64,000 bases of DNA from Trochalopteron elliotii (lineage: Eukaryota > Chordata > Aves > Passeriformes > Leiothrichidae), in assembly GCA_024734555.1 (NCBI GenBank), contig JANPWX010000054.1, positions 5,627,057-5,691,056 of the forward strand, in the 5' to 3' direction. The stretch's first letter is position 1; the number at the start of each line of letters is the position of its first letter. Shown here piece after piece: positions 35,997-49,100 of the stretch. The notes beneath the pieces are model-generated. The model saw only the letters and a program-made list of their open reading frames with translations, had not been told where the DNA came from and did no database searches. The position numbers and the translations under genes are program-made.

Positions 35997-38900
35997 TGAT
36001 GCAGCATCTGTGAGCACTTAGCAGAAATCTGCTCTATTGGCCCTGGAGCACGGTGAAAAATTAAAAAGCTTTCCCTCTTTCACTTCCCCTTGACTTAAAT
36101 ACTTAAAATTAGAGGAGTAAGTTGATGTGAGCAAGGGAGATAAATCAACATTTTGCTATTCCCATAGCACTGGCATCCAGGAGGAACAAAAGAAAGTTAC
36201 ACCACGAGGAAGGAAAAAGTAGAATTGCTAACTGTTAACAAGAACAGCCCAGGAAAGGGGAAGGGATAATTCTTATGACCTGCTGCTATTTTTCCTGTGC
36301 TGAAGTAGTGGCCTTCAGCCCTGGATTCCAGTAAAGAATATTTATACTGTATTATTACAGTGTTTTGCACTTTCAGAGATGTTCTAGCTAGTAACATTGT
36401 CAGACACTATAGGAGGGATTGTATATCAGCTTTGTTTATGTAATTGAAGTTTAAAAGGGATGCTTAAAATTTAAGAAAATATATATTTGAAATTCAATTT
36501 TAGAACACTTTCTGTAAATGTATAAAAGAGCTTTCACATGAATGTGCACTTCACCGGTCAATCAGTCCAAGTATATACTTGAAATCCATGCAGTATCTAC
36601 ATTGGTTCCCTTTTATTTTTCCTCCCTAAGTTTGATACATTCCCTAAATACTGTGTTTTGCTATTCTGAGCTGAAATGCTAAATATAAAGCTGTACCATA
36701 AAGCAGGATATTCTGTGTTTGACTGGATGTGCTTGCATTAATAAAAAAAAAGAAATTGCTTCAACCATGATTAACTTTTTCCAGTTATTTTTCACTTGCA
36801 AATGTATCAAACCACAACCCAGAAGCTGAATGAGGTATGGAAGACAATATGGTCACAGTGAACCAACTGGTTACTTTCTGACTTGAAAAGCTATACTATG
36901 ATATATTTGAATTTTTTTCAATAGAGGCAAGAGCAACATTAAGCCAACAATATGCTGCCATTTCTAATGTTCTTTCTGTAGTAGTATTTTATGGATTTGA
37001 TAGGGTTTGTGTTACAGAGTATTTTTGTTCTCTCAGTGGAAATGTTTAACAGTTCCACCGTGTAAAAACATTTTGTGTGCTAAGAGCTGAATTTCATTTT
37101 TTCCTCCCTGTATTTATCCTCTGAACCACAGAGCACAGGAACGTTTGCTGGCTGCAGCAGACCACAGGGTTTCCTGTGGCAAGGTTCTGTTGGCATTTCA
37201 ACACCCCAGCACCTCTGCTTGCAACCATTGCCCTTTTTTGTGCCCTGCTGTGCAGAAGCAAAGCCACTTCTCCACACAGAGAACAGACAAGCACAGAGCT
37301 GTGAGCAAAATCCAGCTTTTCTGCCCCAGTGCCACTCCCTTCTCAGGTATATAAGCCTTGAAAAAAAAGATTACATCTTAGAAGTGCAGGAGCTCTGGAA
37401 GTCCCCATAAGCATTTTTGATCTGTTGGAAACTCTCTAGGGAAATGGTTTTGGTAACCAGACACCCACATCACACTTGCAGTGCTGAACAGTGCTACTCT
37501 CAGTCATCAGCTCATTAGAAAAGATAATGATGTTTACCAGCAGTAAGAGGATGGAGCACATAAGAGTCTTCCTGATGGCCAGTTCACGCCCATAATTAAT
37601 ATGAGTATTGCATCCTTGAAAACTCACTTCCAATTACGTCCCATGCAGTCATTAGGATAAATTAGCTATTTACACAGGCATAAGAGTAAACAATAAAATT
37701 GCTTCTCAGGCACTTCACTGCCATTAGAGCACAACACAGTGTGACAAGCAGTAGCTCAATGCCAGTAAGGTATCCCTGGTTACGTTAACAGCAATTTGAT
37801 TTATCAACTTAATTCCCAAGAAACAACTTTCTTTTAGCAAATGACTCAGGGGGCAAAATTCAGCTGAGCACTTAGCTGCCAGCTGATACTAGTACATCTT
37901 CTGGGGAGAAATCAGTAATTCTTCTGAGGATGTGCTGCCAGATCTTTTCTCTTCAGCCTTCAATGCATGCAATTTCATCAGGGCAGCCCCAGTTTCCCAG
38001 CTAACCAGAACAGCCCACAGGCACTGTGTGGAAGAACAGTTTTGACCTTGTTCTCTGCAGCAATTGAATAGGGCCGTGTGGACAGCAAGATACTGAAATA
38101 ATTTTAAAAATCAAATCGCAGAAGGAATTCATCTGCAACTTTTAATGCATGTTTTCAAGGGAGTTTCCAGACCAGTAACCATGCAAATATTAGCAATAGC
38201 TTCTTTCATGCTTGTCCCTGGTAAGGCAGGGATAACTGGGAATGTTTTGAGGTTGCAGCACATTCCTATGGGCTCTGACAGAGGTTCCCTGACAGTGCAG
38301 AGGTTTGCTGTCCTTCACTGCTCCCCAAGATGGACCTTGGGCTTTGGAAGGGAGAGAAACCATGTTTGGGGGTATAGTTCTGCAGTAACAAGGAGGTATA
38401 ACATAAATCATAACCACCTAACGTGGTAACAATAAATAATTGAAGCACTTCTAGTGTTTCCAATGTTATGAGCAATTTTTGACATCAATGTTTTTATGGC
38501 TTCCTGATAGTACATTCAGCTTTTGCACAGAAAATGGATGCAGTTGATTGCTGTAAGATAACTTAGGGATACTGGTTTATTTCTGTAAAGAAATATTAAA
38601 AAGCAATCAAGTTTTATTTAAAGCAGAGAGTACTGGACAGTCCTGAGGCATATTCTGCCCTCTTCTTAAGACGTGATGAGGAAGAAATTCAAACCACCAG
38701 GGAATGCAGCAGCCAATAAATACACTGTTTCTGATCTATTAGCATTCATACTTTACAGTATGGGTTAGTCAGGCCCCTGACAGCCAATAATAAAAAGCAC
38801 TTACATGGAGAAGTCCTGCCAGAGACAGTGTTTGGCAAAAAACAGTGCACAACAGATGCTTGAAACTATTAGTAGCACCTACCAGGAAACTGAACCTCCC

Positions 38901-41900
38901 AGATAAACCAAAACTAAACACAAACAAACAAAAAAGCCAAAACCCAGGTCAGTGGCCACACAGAGGAGTCCTGTTCACAAACCTACTTCAGCACTAGGCC
39001 CAGAGACCTTTTTACAGGATTGAAAGAAAGCTGAAAGTGAATACAAACCAAAGCACCAGCTTCAAACACCCTCAGCTCATCCAGGACAGAAAAGAAGAAA
39101 CTTGAAATTTAGTGGAAATTTGCTTCTAATATTTCTAATCTTATCTAACTACTTCGGATTAAGCAGCAATCTTAAAAGCAATGTAATTCTGTTTAGGGGC
39201 AGAAGTCAAATGAGTTCCAACAGAATCTCATTACAGAGAAAACTACTTAACATCTTTTTAATCCCTATCACATGAGCACACTGTGGCCTCTTCTGATTCT
39301 GAGGCATGATAAATTAAATATAGCATCTTGTTATCCATCAGTGTCAACATTGAAAGTTTCCTTTAAAATATTTACACAACATCCATTTTTTTATCTTCAA
39401 TTCAAAGAAGATACTGCTAACAACACTCCACCTCCACAAATACCTATTAAATCAAAGAACAAAGTTCAACATATCCTCAGTCAGAGCAACAGAGCACTGG
39501 GGGACTCAGCACACACAGTTGTAAGTGATGGAGCCGACTGAAGTCTTGGATGTTTATGGCAATACCAGAATTTAATGAAGCATTGAATTATTCTTGTCTG
39601 GGGACATAATAGCTTACTGTTGAAGATTTGATTTCAGTTTGGAAAAAACCAACACACTTCTAACACATTTCAAAAACATAAAATCCAAGCAAGCAATGAA
39701 TAATTTGACAGAGGCAAACAAATCCATTTTGTTTTTCTATACACCTCTTACTTCCCTTTGCTACTTAAAAATTGAGGAATATCCAAGTATTCCAAAAAGA
39801 ATTTCACAATAATCCAGCAGCCAAAAAAAAATCACTTTTGACAAGATTTTTAAGAGCATGCAGACACAACTCCCCTCAACATCTGCTCCATGGATGCATT
39901 TCCAGGCCATCCCAGCTGCTCCCCAGGAAAAGCTGTGAATTGCAACCTGAGAGTAGCCTAAGCTGTCTCAGAGCTGCTCTCCACAGCGTTCCTGAGCACC
40001 AAGCAATCTCGAAGGGTTTTATTTTTGCTTCAGACTATCCCATTAACACGATCATTTTCCCCATGGATTGTAATGAAGCCAGCAAGAAGCCACTTAAGCT
40101 TGCATAAGGCTGCAGGAAATCTGCAAAGAGCTGAGGCTCTCACAGGGCCAAAGCCATGCTGTGCCTGTTAGCTCATGTTTCCACACTCTGCTCAGCTTCA
40201 CTCCTGTCTCCTCCACATCCATCACACTGGGAGAATATAATTTTCTCCCTGCTTCTCACAGGAGAAGCTCCCCATTGTTTCACAGCAGTGACCTTGCTGC
40301 CTGGGCACATTTACCACTGCCTTCAGCAGGAGCCAGGTCAGACACTGCAGCTGGGAAGGCTGGTGGGCAGCCTCTGCATTAAATCCCATTTCACACCACA
40401 GATACAGAATCCCACTTCACTTCACAGATACAGCCTTTTGTAAAAATAGCACTTCTGCTCTAAGTCTGAGAACACACCAGGGCTAGCAAAGAGCACATGC
40501 TCCCAGCATGGATATGCAAATGGCAGAGCAATTGACAAAGAAACCCCAAAACAAACAACCCCCACAAATGAATAAGGAATGAGTTATTATCCTCTTTCAC
40601 CTGCAACTCAAGTACAACTGCAAAGTATTCTACCTGTGAAAGAAAATTCTAAAGCCCTTTACTAAGTTAACTTGCACCAGCAAAGAGTTTTTACACCATT
40701 TTATAGAGAAAGATGAGAGGACATAGGTCCAGACACTTAAGTCATATGTTATATACAAGCCCTGTAGATACAAGGCAACCTGGAAACTGTAAGAGCTAAA
40801 AATGCTCCAGAAAAACTCACCACATAACAAACAAATTTAAAGCAGCTCAAATAAACCAGGTAAATGACAACAAACTTCAAGTTCAGGGGGGACTTCTTTA
40901 CCTTAGCCTGGAAGAAGCTAAGCTAACCAAAACAGAGCTGTGTTTTAATGAAACCTTACGCAAATGCTTAGACTTAAATATAAAATGGATTTATTTAACA
41001 TTCTACCTGCAGGTCAGAAATACTTTAACTGCACAGCACTTTCATCCAGATCCCAGATACAAGCCCTACTCTTTAGGCACACCACAACCTCTACAGAAGC
41101 AAATAAGGTCTCCTAATACAAAGGTGGAAGCCATTCCCTTTCTAATTCAATCTCAAAAATAACAATAAAACACTTACCTTACTCGAACCCAGAAGAGAGA
41201 CTGCATTTCTTGGGAAAGAAGGAGAAGAACCTTTCTCTGGCAGCTTCAGGTCCCAACAGAGGGGAGGCAGCTCTTCCCCAGGGCTAACTGGCCCCATCTG
41301 CCATGGTTACTGCCATTGCCTGTGGCTGAGCAGCCCCTCCGGGCCCAGCAGGTCTCTGCTGCTGGCTCAGGGGGCACCACTGCTCTGCCACCTCCCCAAA
41401 GGAGAGCTGGGCCCATCCCCAGCTGGTACCACTTCCCCAGGGCCTGAAGGCCATCATGATGCTGAAATTCACACCAGTTGGAGCCTGGGCCATGTGCAGC
41501 CAGCAGCAGAGAGGTACTGGGGGTGTGTGGGTGCATGCACAGCTCCCAGGTGTGTCCACACAGCCCAAACACACTGCTCACTGCCAGTCTTTCAGAAAAA
41601 TGCTGCTATAGGATGCTCTCTGCCACAAAGGCAGGGGTCTGCAGAGCCACTGCAACCACAGACACATAAAAAAACCCCCTCTATTTTATTAAAGTCTCCT
41701 TTCTTGTGAAGCTTTTCCAGTCAAAACAGGTGGAGTCCTTTAGTTTGCAATCAGGCCTAACAAGGAAAAGGTGAGCATCATTGGGGCATGAACTAAACAC
41801 TGCTTAAACTCATTATCCTCATTTTCCTTCACAGCTGAGTAAAATTTGAACAATTTATCTCCTTAAGATGTATTTGGGAGTCACACACAGCAAGAACACC

Positions 41901-44199
41901 TCAGGCAAATGAAAGCTATGCCCACCTTTGATACACAGAATGCTTTTATCATTACACTGATGCATCAATAAGTTACTAATTTATGCTGAAATGCCATTTT
42001 AAAGGTTTATTTGAAGTTTTATTCCTTTCATTTATGGATCTGACACAGCAAAAATTTTGTTCTACAAAGTTTACATTGTGGCATGGACTAAAATCATTTA
42101 AATGTCTGCAGTCAGATACAAGTGGTTAAGGCTCATCTACCACTTCTCTGCCCCTCTGATGCAATTCTCTTCTTGAGCGCAGTTTGCAAGTAAGTTTTGA
42201 TTTTTATAGGTGTGTGCATCTCAGAGTCCAAAGGCTTTTATGAAATTTAAAGACCCCAGTATTTTCTTCCAGATGTAAAAGACCCAGAATTATTTCCCTA
42301 ATTTTTTTCCACTTTTCCATCTGTAATTGCTGATTCTCCAAACCAGTATCTACTAGTCTCACTGAATGACATATTTTTAAACAAATTCAAAAGCACAACC
42401 CACATTCTTTCCTGCAAGGGTCTCAAGTAAAAGTGCCTCTTGAGCTAATCTCATCTTGACTTCCTTTAATGAAGAACACTTCTCTCTAGGGAAGACTACA
42501 GATTGCAAATTCCTTGGAAAAGGTTACAATTTATGTGAACGGCACACAACAGAATCAAAAATTACTTCATGAGTCAGTGGAGCATGTTGCTATTTAAGTG
42601 TTACTATATTTACTACTCCAGCACTAAAATACGACTACTCCAGGAAAACACTTGGACCACAGCTCAAAAAAGTGTGTTATGTAAACAGCATCTGTCAAAA
42701 CAGGAGGACAAGGCCCAGGACTTGGCCACATAATCCAAGCACCAACCCTGGGCACACAGGTTTCAACTCCAAAAGCCTGATATTGTCACTCTTCTTTGCA
42801 GTGCACAAGCAGCACCCCAAGCTAAATAAACCACTCCCAGCATGGGGTTTATTCATCCTCTGCAGGCAGAACACACCTTGGGAAAGCCAAGAGCAGCTCC
42901 TGCTCCCAAGCAAGAGATTTTTGTATTTGAAGGACAACTAACTTGCTCCCTTTCTTGGATGAAGTTAGCAAACACATCCAAGGAAGAGTTACCCATCTTA
43001 CTGGGAAAGAGCATCCCAGCCCTGCACTACAGCTCACAGCAGCAGCCAGAAAACAGTGACACTACTGCTCACAAACACCTGCTTGTAGCACAGTGTGGCT
43101 GTGCCCAAAGGCAGTCAGAACCTGAACACGCTCAGGTAACTGAAATCACGTAATTTTTAATAAAGGGATATATCCCAGTATTTCTGTTCTAGTTCCATAA
43201 CAGAGCAAAAGCAATGGTGTGTGTGCAAACACTGGGTGCACAGAGCTGGTGTGTGCCACAGCAACATCTCACACAGGTGGGTACTGCCGGGAGCTGAACT
43301 AAGACAAGAGAAATCCTGGGCCTGCAAGGGCTCCTGGAAGTTCCAAGTCCTCAAATCATGAGCCATTTGGAATACTTGTGTATACTGCCCAACACACACA
43401 TTTAATATTTCCAAGTGCTCTGACTTCCTTTTAACACCAATGCATTCGCTTCCACCTTTTGGGATAATGAAAGGAAGGAAGTTTCCAAAGTGGATCCTGG
43501 GGACTACATTCATCTCCAGACCTCCCCCCCTGCCTTCCAGCATGGACACCATGGACTGGTTTTCATCATCCAGATGAGGACAGCTGAAACTGATCTCCCT
43601 CGCTGTTGCTGATAAGCACAACCATGCAGTGGAAAACAGCAGAACTTAAGACACCTGGGTATCAGCACTCTGTCATGTTTCCAAAACATGAGAACTGGGA
43701 CAACTGGATCCTCCTGTGGCAGCATCTGAGTGCTGAGATGCAGCAATACTGCACACCTGTGCCTTACCTCTGTGTCCATTCCAGGGCATGTCAAGCAGTG
43801 GTGATGTCAGTGAGAGGCATTTCTGGATGCTTATTCTTGTGCAGCCAGAACAGCAGCAGCTGTCCTGAAGTTTTAAAGGCTGAAGTGTCAGAAGAGTGCC
43901 TCACTTGTATCTTTACCCCCAGTTATAAAACCAGTGTATTTAATCTTGTCCTCACTAGTACCTTACAATTTTTGTTAGCAACCACCAAGATATCCAAGTA
44001 TCTGGTCTAAGTTTAAGTGGTCCAAGGAACAAACTCTCGTATCTGGTCTGAGTAGGTACCTGAGATGCCAAATTGAGCTGGTTAAACTTCTCACCACAAA
44101 TATTATTTGAACGCAGTGTGTTATGCTCTGTACAATATTATTGTAAAAACATATTTCAAACAAACAGCTTAAAACAATTTCTAAAATGCATAAATTCCA

Positions 44200-44205
44200 T
44201 TTATT
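44200..44205 (-). terminator. CSGALNACT2: Poly(A) signal, CSGALNACT2
   Basis: TTTATT on the + strand, which is AATAAA on the gene strand. It is the first canonical signal I find downstream of the stop and gives a 3'UTR of about 1.7 kb, similar to the human transcript as I recall it. A variant ATTAAA at 45559-45564 would give a much shorter 3'UTR of about 340 bases. Confidence 0.6.
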
Positions 44206-45898
44206 ATATTGAGAATATCAATTGCAAGAAGTCCTGCAATGCATTCTCTTCACTCTAAGTACAATACAGTACACTGTTCTCCACAATAAGTTACATAAAG
44301 GCAAATTTTATATACATATAAAAAAGGATCAGTGCCCAGAACTATTTGCACAGCATATCTGCTATTCAGAAATCAATCATTTAAATCTTTAGTTGCCTTC
44401 AGAATTCTTGAGCAAAATAAATCCATAAACAGATCTTAATTACCTGGCTTGAGAAAGGTTTTCAACTAATATCTAAATTCAGCAGAAACCATGCAAATGG
44501 TTTAACCACTGAATTAGCATTCTCTGCATTCATTCTATAAACAAATGTATTAAAAAATGAGGCATGCCATATGGTATCATATAAGACAACACGGAGAAAA
44601 ACGACCTCCTTGCCTTTGAACTGTTTATGCATCCCAAAACACCCAAAAGGGAAGTACCAATGTAGTAGTGCCATTGTACAAGGCACTAACGAGACCACAG
44701 CATAATTCTGCTTATACATGATCAAAAAAACCCAATAAGGAAAAAAAAACCCAGAGGGAAAAAAACAAACAACACGTTAAAACAGCCTCCAACTGAAAAA
44801 GTGAATAATAAGGCTACTAGGATGATCAGTGGAATGAAGAGCATTGCATAACAAAAGACTGTAATAGCACTTGCCTTTTCAGTCACTGAAACAACTAAGA
44901 GTATATGACACAGTATATGTTACAAAAACATGTCAGGAGAATGCCCAAAAGAGAAAGAATGCACAAGGAAAACATTGGCATAACAGCAAACAGGCCTCTA
45001 ATAAATTCATATGGGAATGAAAAGATGGTTCCTCAACTGAAAGGATGAGATACATAGGCAGGGCCTTGGAATAAGTAGGAGTGGGGCCAAAGATATTTAA
45101 GCAAGCAAGTTTAATAGCACAGCTCAGTTTATAGAAAGGACGTGGCATCTACTGTGGGAAAAGAGCAGGCACAGAAACACCCAGCTGCAATGTTCCCAAC
45201 TTGTCTGATCCATCACTTAAACAAGAAGGTGGCACTTCCTTTGCAGTGTGAATTTCCATTATATGCTCTAAAATTCCACTTAAAAGGATTTTCATTCCCA
45301 CCCTCCCCAAATTATTCTCTATTCAACCATGTCAATGTCTGTTAATACAGCAAATGTAGCACCAAGCCCTTGCTGTGGAATCAGCACCCTGCACAGCTGC
45401 TGCACGGGTCAGCATGTCCATATACCTTTCATGGTGAGATTATTTTTCCACACCTGTCTCTTGTTTCTACAATGGAGTCTAAGTAGAGTATCCTTCTAAA
45501 GTCACAGTGCAGTGAGCCATACAGACTGAAAATACTCAAGACACGAAAGATTATTTCATTTAATTCTCAAAAGAATGCAAATATACGAACAGAAATGTAC
45601 CGCATGGAAAAGTGTTGAACTGCACATTCCACAGATTTTTCCCAGTCGATACTGAAGACACTTTCCTTGAACTACATATTCATATGTCCAATTTAGCTGA
45701 GGTGCTTGAACTCGTGGGATATGTAAGTAAGAGCGTATCAGTCAAAGGATTACTCGGAAAACAAACACGAGAACCAAAAACCCCCTAAACTCTTCTTCAC
45801 TGAAAAAGAGAGGCACTGCATTTGTAAGCTGGATTAAGGCTGTAAAACGATGCTGGTTCACTGTGAATTTGCAGTCACCAGGGCCCCGGGGGAGCCCC
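44206..45898 (-). other. CSGALNACT2: CSGALNACT2 3'UTR (inferred)
   Basis: AT-rich sequence between the CSGALNACT2 stop codon and the first canonical poly(A) signal. No competing gene is visible. The extent is inferred from the signal, not from transcript data. Confidence 0.6.
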
Positions 45899-46191
45899 TC
45901 AGCCCACGGCCTCGCTGTTAGTCCTGTAGGCCTGCTTGCGGAGGTGCGCCTCGATCTCGTCCCTGAACACCAGCATGCCCAGGTGCGAGTGCGACGCCTC
46001 GTTCATGGCTTTGGACTGGATGCACATGCGGTACTGCTCCGGGGTCAGCTCGTCCGCGCAGTGCTTCTCGTGCCACAGGTGGAACAGCCCCGGCACCGGC
46101 GTCCTCACCACCATCAGCTCACCGTGCAGGTACTTCCTGTACAGGTGGACGTCCTCGCCGCCCCAGCCTTTCACCTCCAAGTCAAAACCCC
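45899..46191 (-). CDS. CSGALNACT2: CSGALNACT2 last coding exon (stop, GC-rich)
   Basis: The acceptor is TTTTTGTAG just above 46191. It completes glycine 447 and encodes residues 448-543, ending N-S-E-A-V-G and TGA at 45901-45899. It contains the catalytic G-W-G-G-E-D and the H-L-W-H motif. Residue 451 is leucine (TTG) where I recall methionine in human. Most of the exon is far richer in GC and CpG than the other CSGALNACT2 exons and the adjoining 3'UTR. Confidence 0.97.
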
Positions 46192-49100
46192 CTACAAAAA
46201 CACCATCAGAAATCGTTATTCAGGCGCACAGGCAAGAAGAGCAACACTTGATGCCTAACGCGTTACCAGATCTGGCATGGCATTCCAGAAATTCTGTAGC
46301 AATAAACTAAGTTTCCTATGCCATAGCATGCCAACTTGAGGGACAGGAGCTTCAAGGGTACCACATCCTTTGTGGGGGAAACTGCACAGGACACAGATCT
46401 GCTGACTTCAGAAAGTCTCTTAGAGCAGTGTCTCCAAATTGCATTATGCATGACATCCCGTGTGACAGCTGCAGGAAACTGTAGGCAAACCTCACTGGCT
46501 ATGCTTTTGGATTATTTTTAGGAAGCATAATGGATTTTAGCAGCTGGAAAATGAAGCAGTAATGCTCCGTATGAGAAATCCTCTTTAACAATGCCAGCAA
46601 TTACTCCACAGGTCACAGTTCAAAAGGCTGGATTAAGGAAAGGAACATGGTTCACCATTTTAAGTTCTCTTGTTTATCCAGGACCACAGTGAAGAGTAAC
46701 CCAGCCTCTTATACAATTCCAAAATTCCAGAATGATGAAGTCTTCATTTAGCACGTACCATACAGATGGCAATATGACTGCTATTAGCAATCAGCCTGCA
46801 TTCAAGCCATCAGACAGCACACAGGGCTGTGTCCTTACATCTTCTGGCAGATTTGCATCTTCTGGCAGACTAGCCTCACCATCATCTTTCACATTTAAGC
46901 ACACCAAGCTGTTCTCAGTTTTAAGAACATGCCACAAGGGGGGGCAAAGCCCATTCCTAAAGACTTCAACAACTCTATTCAACTTCTCAAGGTTATTTAA
47001 AAGAAAGGATTTGAATGCTTCTTGTCTATCTGAGTGGTTTATTTGAGTGACATGTTTCTTAAACTTGATTCATTTGCTTCACACAGACACAAAGTACAAA
47101 GAAAAAAGAAAAGTATTTTAAAAAGTTCTAGAATGAAATGTTTCTACTAAAATTACTGTGTCTTTTAAAACACTCAACAGATGGGACATCAAAATCCAGA
47201 AAAGCTAATTTATCTTATTGATCAAACTTGTCAAGCAAGTCTGACTGCTGGCCTTGGGGAAAATAATACAAGAAATTAATGTATTACTTTCCTGTCATTA
47301 GGTAAAACCAGAGAATTACTTTTTAAACACCTTTTATTTTTTTTTTTTTGCTTTAGCATCTTACCAACAGTCAGAAAGTCTGTCCGATATTGACAAGTCA
47401 TCCCAAAGCCAAAATCCCGCCAGAAACCAGAATCCTTCTTGTGTACCTGCAATTTTAAACCAGAATAATTGTGAAATGTAAAATACAAGCAAGGAAGTAC
47501 ACTGCACTTGGTTTTGCAGAAAGTTAAGCTCTTCCAATCATTGGTTCACTGCAGAATAGAGCATAACAACACTTCTGGTATTTCTGTGTCATGCACTCGT
47601 GGGGCTTCCCAGTCACCTGCTGTTCACTTCACTCTCTACCTTCCAATTCCACTCATCCTCATTGCAGTTTCCACAGTAGTTTCTGCTGCACCACCTCTAT
47701 TTTCTATGTATCTGCCCAGACCAAGCAGCAAATTAGTCCATTGCTAAATCATCTGTTCCCAACACTACATTTCCTATCCATTTTCTAAGGCCACATTTGT
47801 CTCTTGACCTGATATGACAAGAAAAGAAAGCTTTGTGATTGAAGTCAGCAACCATAATACTGTTAAGTTTAAAGAAGTGAACAGAAGAGCTGTCAGGCAG
47901 GGGATCCTCCTCTCTCAGCTGTGATTATCCAATATATACTATATGCAAAACCTTCCCTCCAGCTTTCAGTCGGATCCTTGCAAACAACAAATGAAGGCTA
48001 ATATGTTTTCCTTTTAACACAGCTCTTCTTTGTACTACTCTCTTCTTTTCCTCCTCCAAATCTGTCCATCCCAGAAGTCTCAGCTGCAAAACCCAATTTC
48101 ATCTACACAGCCTCTTGAAAGAGAGTCAGCCTGGACACATCATTCAGAGGTTTCCGCCTTTCACTTTTACTGGCTTGTCAAACCAGAGTAAGTAGCAGAC
48201 CAGAACTACCAACTTAATTTGGTTAATAGCAATTACTTCTTTTAAACTAGGTGGAACTCCAAGTTTATCCAAGAATGAGTTTTGTACAGTTTGACAAGGT
48301 CTTTTTCCAAGTGCTTTGCCCATAATGGAGAAAATGGTTTAGATATACAGTGCCAAAGGTCATAAGATATCCCAAACAGACTATTAAGTTACAGTTAATT
48401 TTGTTTTAATACAAAGCACACCTAATTCTGCCCAGAATAAATCAAGTTGCTTACCAATTGCTGCTCCACAGGAGGTGGTATATCTTGGTTGGCATAGACA
48501 ATAGCAGGATTGTAAAGACTGAATACCACAGGATAGAAAACCTTTTTCCCTGGAAGTCAAAAGATAATTGTTAACTCACTATAGGCATGCTTTCTGAAGG
48601 CAAAAAGAAACCAGAAACACTCTTTTTATGTAAAATATTACCTATCAGGCATCTAGTGCAAATAAATAAAAACAAGTTCTAGCTGCCAAGATTTCCCACC
48701 TAGGAAACCTGTAACATCTAGTGAGGCAGAGCCCACAAGATTAAAAAAAATACATAGGTATGCACATTATATATATATTACACTTGATTTACACTTACAT
48801 TTACATAGTTATACATGCTTAGATAAAATATCAGATATCTCAGTACCATTCTAGGTGACTGAAGAAATCCTGCAATAATGATACGCAGTAAAATTAAAAA
48901 ATAATCAAATCCAAGTAACACCTGAGTTTTATGAATTTGTCTCTTTCCACAAACATGTAAAAGCAGGTACATCCAGGATATCCTGCAAGGGCATCAAGCA
49001 TCACGAGAATCCTGACTCTGCTGAAAACACCAGCTCTGTGTCTATTACAGAAGCCAGGTAAATATTTTTCCACAACTGCCTTGCATCACCAATGCTGCAA

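Larger units (their letters stand above)
34254..44199. other. Convergent intergenic region, no protein gene
   Basis: About 10 kb between the 3' ends of RASGEF1A and CSGALNACT2; the left 0.5-2.5 kb may be RASGEF1A 3'UTR. Contents: several AATAAA hexamers, a TG-rich stretch near 34845-34880, paired T- and A-runs at 35698-35736, a (TGCCAC)3 repeat at 35975-35992 and a GC-rich block at 41220-41660. The longest open frame (43157-43621, - strand, 154 codons) has no recognisable domain or codon bias and is not called as a gene. Confidence 0.7.

Noticed and set aside
39772..40443. Overlapping frames of 95-111 codons in intergenic DNA
   Set aside because: Low-complexity composition, no homology I recognise, no gene signals.
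43157..43621. 154-codon open frame on the - strand between the genes
   Set aside because: No recognisable domain, no codon bias, no splice or promoter context; length is within chance for this composition.
45863..46258. 131-codon open frame on the + strand
   Set aside because: Antisense shadow of the GC-rich CSGALNACT2 terminal exon; GC-rich codons remove stops on the other strand.
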